Source of the DNA: Desulfocapsa sp.
GTDB taxonomy: Bacteria; Desulfobacterota; Desulfobulbia; Desulfobulbales; Desulfocapsaceae
DNA: 16,851 nt
NCBI GenBank assembly: GCA_030638765.1
Contig: DAOWDZ010000040.1
Location: 1 to 16,851, forward strand
Direction of reading: 5' to 3'
In this document: piece after piece, positions 14,907 through 16,851 of the stretch
Layout of the letters: the number at the start of each line of letters is the position of its first letter
Numbering within the stretch: position 1 is the first letter of the stretch
The notes under the pieces: model-generated
Told to the model about the DNA's origin: nothing
Seen by the model: only the letters and a program-made list of their open reading frames with translations
The model's database searches: none
Position numbers and translations under genes: made by a program

Positions 14907-16229
14907 ATGCTTATTCTAATAGTTGACGATGAAGAGACCCAACGGGAAATGCTTCAGGGTTTTCTTGAGAAACAGGGCTTTAAAGTATTAACGGCAGCTG
15001 GTGGGCAGGAGGCTTTGCATATTTTTGATTCTGCTCCCGTTGAGTTGGTACTGTTGGATCATCGCATGGAGGACATGAACGGAGATGAAGTCCTTGAGAA
15101 AATGAGAGCTGTCTCGCCACTGGTGAGAGCTATCATGATAACAGCTTATGGAAATGTGACAACGGCCGTAAAAGTGATGCAGCTCGGTGCTGATGATGTC
15201 ATGGAAAAACCTGTTGATCTTATACATCTTCTGGAAATTATACGTAGAATAGAACAGAATATATCGGTACAGAAGGAATCTGAAAAAATAACAGAAACTC
15301 TTGAAAAAACTGAATTGCCCATATCCATCATCGGTTCGAGTAAGGCCATGCAGGAACTTCTTTCTCTGGTTTATAGAATTGCTCCGACGGAATGGGCGGC
15401 TCTTATTCATGGTGAAACAGGAACAGGAAAGGAGCTGGTGGCACGATTGATTCACCTTATGGGATCAAGAAAAGATGGCCCTTTCGTAGAAGTGAATTGT
15501 GCTGCAATTCCTGAAAATTTATTTGAATCGGAACTCTTTGGTCATGAAAAAGGATCTTTTACAGGAGCCGTTTCTCAACGCCGCGGTCGTTTTGAACTCG
15601 CAAGTGGTGGCACACTTTTTCTTGATGAAGTGGGAGAACTTCCTCTGCATCTTCAGGCAAAACTTCTTCGTACACTCCAGGAAAAAAAGGTGAATCGTGT
15701 CGGCTCTGAAAAAGAAATAGCAGTCGATGCCAGAGTGCTCACTGCCACCAATAAAGATCTGAAAGAGATGGTGAGTGAAGGGACTTTCCGTGAAGATCTC
15801 TATTTTCGGTTGAATGTGCTTGAGCTTAAAGTTCCGCCACTGAGAGAACGTCGTGATGATATAGTGGAATTGACTGAGTTCTTCCTGGAAAAATATACCA
15901 TCAACCCCATGAGTTTTGCACCGGATGCCATGGCGCAGTTAGTTAAGTACAGTTTTCCAGGTAATGTCCGGGAACTTGAGCATCTGATTCAGCGTCTGGT
16001 AACTCTGGTTCGTGGGAGCAGGATTGAAGTTTCCGATCTTCCGGTCGAGACTCGTGAAAGCAATAATCGGGGCGGGTTGCTCAGTGATCGTTTGGCTGAA
16101 GTTGAAAAAAATATGCTTATTGCTGCTCTTGAAGATAATCACTGGGTTCAAACTAAGGCTGCTGACTCATTAGGCATCAGCGAGCGTGTTTTACGGTATA
16201 AGATGAATAAGGCAGGTATTAAAAAATAG
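14907..16229 (+). CDS. NtrC-family response regulator (receiver + sigma-54 AAA+ + Fis-type HTH)
   Basis: The 440-aa activator starts with a receiver (about residues 1-118): acidic VDDEE at 6-10, Asp51 in LLDHRM, Thr79 and Lys101. The AAA+ domain (about 140-370) has Walker A GETGTGKE at 169-176, the sigma-54 loop as GSFTGA at 216-221 (Ser for the second-position Ala, a known functional variant) and Walker B GTLFLDE at 235-241. A Fis-type helix-turn-helix (about 405-438, KAADSLGISERVLRYKM) ends the protein. It is the probable partner of the kinase just upstream. It may activate its own operon through the promoter at 11877-11892. The ATG at 14907 has a GAGG about 16 nt upstream, farther than usual. 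No clear terminator follows before the next gene. Confidence 0.94.
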   Translation: MLILIVDDEETQREMLQGFLEKQGFKVLTAAGGQEALHIFDSAPVELVLLDHRMEDMNGDEVLEKMRAVSPLVRAIMITAYGNVTTAVKVMQLGADDVMEKPVDLIHLLEIIRRIEQNISVQKESEKITETLEKTELPISIIGSSKAMQELLSLVYRIAPTEWAALIHGETGTGKELVARLIHLMGSRKDGPFVEVNCAAIPENLFESELFGHEKGSFTGAVSQRRGRFELASGGTLFLDEVGELPLHLQAKLLRTLQEKKVNRVGSEKEIAVDARVLTATNKDLKEMVSEGTFREDLYFRLNVLELKVPPLRERRDDIVELTEFFLEKYTINPMSFAPDAMAQLVKYSFPGNVRELEHLIQRLVTLVRGSRIEVSDLPVETRESNNRGGLLSDRLAEVEKNMLIAALEDNHWVQTKAADSLGISERVLRYKMNKAGIKK

Positions 16230-16288
16230 AGAAGTTGTTGTTTGGTAATATATTGCAAATATCGTGGAATACCGCTACTTAACTAAAT

Positions 16289-16851
16289 ATGAAAACTAAG
16301 CTATCATCCATTAATTTGCTTACCGAACTCGGTAAACCGGAAAATAGAAAATTTCTGGCAGAGTTTACCGATATAAACTACACAAAAAACAGCCTCATTT
16401 ATTCTCCAGGACATGAACGGGACCTTATCTTTATTGTTAAAAAAGGGCGGCTGCGATTGTACCTGGCAGTTGAGGATAAGGATTTTTCTCTCGCTATCCT
16501 GGAACCTGGTGATATCTACGCAACCCATACCCGTGCCCATGTTGAAACCCTGGAAAACGTTACTCTTATGGTCATGCCGACAACAAGACTGCAATCATAC
16601 ATGGTAACACATCCTGCCTTATCCAGAACTATTATTCGTATTCTTGGTGAGTTACTCAAACAATCATTCTCTATTATTGACAGCCTAGTCTTTAAAGACA
16701 TTAAACAACGGCTCACTGACTTTTTTCTTTATGAGGCTGAACATAATGGTAGAAAAGGCGTTGGGGGAACTACTGTTAAACTTGATCTGACAACAACACA
16801 ACTGGCTGCTATTATAGGATCTACTCGGCAAACAGTTTCAACAATCGTCAG
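16289..16851 (+). CDS. CRP/FNR-family regulator resembling the heme CO sensor CooA, cut by right window edge
   Basis: About 187 codons are visible without a stop. The effector domain reads GRLRLYL at residues 53-59, FSLAILEPGDIYATH at 66-80, and the long C-helix with RILGELL at 117-123. It then continues FKDIKQRLTDFFLYEAE and the helix-turn-helix TQLAAIIGSTRQTVSTIV. From memory of Rhodospirillum CooA, the alignment is ungapped with a constant +3 offset: His80 equals the heme ligand His77, and Leu119-Gly120 equal the CO-pocket Leu116-Gly117. Ala78 stands where CooA has the ferric-state ligand Cys75, and the N-terminus lacks Pro2. The recognition helix has RQT, as in CooA, instead of CRP's RET. 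The ATG at 16289 is the first possible (in-frame TAA at 16280), with no Shine-Dalgarno. A heme or gas-sensing role is inference; generic CRP/FNR membership is firm. Confidence 0.82.
   Translation, partial: MKTKLSSINLLTELGKPENRKFLAEFTDINYTKNSLIYSPGHERDLIFIVKKGRLRLYLAVEDKDFSLAILEPGDIYATHTRAHVETLENVTLMVMPTTRLQSYMVTHPALSRTIIRILGELLKQSFSIIDSLVFKDIKQRLTDFFLYEAEHNGRKGVGGTTVKLDLTTTQLAAIIGSTRQTVSTIV

Noticed and set aside
15437..15452. TGGCACG-type sequence in the second regulator gene as a sigma-54 promoter
   Set aside because: The -12 part lacks GC at the right distance; it is coding sequence of the AAA+ domain.
16240..16256. Possible sigma-54 promoter (TTTGGTAATATATTGCAA) ahead of the CooA-like gene
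   Set aside because: The GG and GC are separated by 9 nt instead of the required 10, and the -24 element lacks CA. Sigma-54 spacing is strict.

Overview
The window is about 16.9 kb of gene-dense, moderately AT-rich DNA. It looks like chromosome from a Gram-negative anaerobe of the Desulfobacterota, most likely a sulfate- or sulfur-metabolising Desulfobulbales-type organism. This placement is an inference. It rests on the envelope genes (Pal lipoprotein, Skp/OmpH, an ADP-heptose kinase), a DUF3786 protein with an N-terminal corrinoid-protein-type 4Fe-4S domain, a YicC-RemA-Gmk block, sigma-54 two-component systems, a DUF4405 membrane protein and a CooA-like regulator. No rRNA, tRNA, CRISPR array or insertion sequence was seen.

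Left part (1-6546): the N-terminal 171 codons of an alpha-glucan phosphorylase run off the left edge on the minus strand. After an AT-rich divergent spacer come pal and skp/ompH, closed by a strong intrinsic terminator at 2026-2062. A tightly packed plus-strand run follows: Fe-S/DUF3786 protein, rfaE1 (interrupted by one in-frame TAA), yicC, remA (DUF370), gmk and rlmB. The yicC-remA-gmk order is the one known from Firmicutes. These are housekeeping functions in LPS precursor synthesis, RNA processing, GMP phosphorylation and rRNA methylation.

Right part (6577-16229): a signalling island. On the minus strand a hybrid sensor kinase (8563-11601) overlaps a sigma-54-activating response regulator (7143-8585). 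Downstream lies a 130-aa orphan protein with its own sigma-54-type -24/-12 promoter (7024-7039). Divergently, a plus-strand operon encodes a DUF4405 membrane protein, a secreted protein with a glycine-rich tail, a membrane histidine kinase and a second sigma-54-activating response regulator. This operon is preceded by a near-consensus sigma-54 promoter (11877-11892) and, about 80-120 bp upstream of it, an array of TCGA-centred inverted repeats that resembles an enhancer. The locus therefore holds two NtrC-type systems and two sigma-54 promoters aimed at uncharacterised proteins. This is the most promising candidate for an undescribed regulatory circuit.

Right edge (16289-16851): a truncated CRP/FNR-family gene aligns without gaps, at a constant +3 offset, with remembered features of the CO sensor CooA. 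It keeps the proximal heme histidine and the Leu-Gly of the CO pocket but has Ala in place of the redox-switch cysteine.
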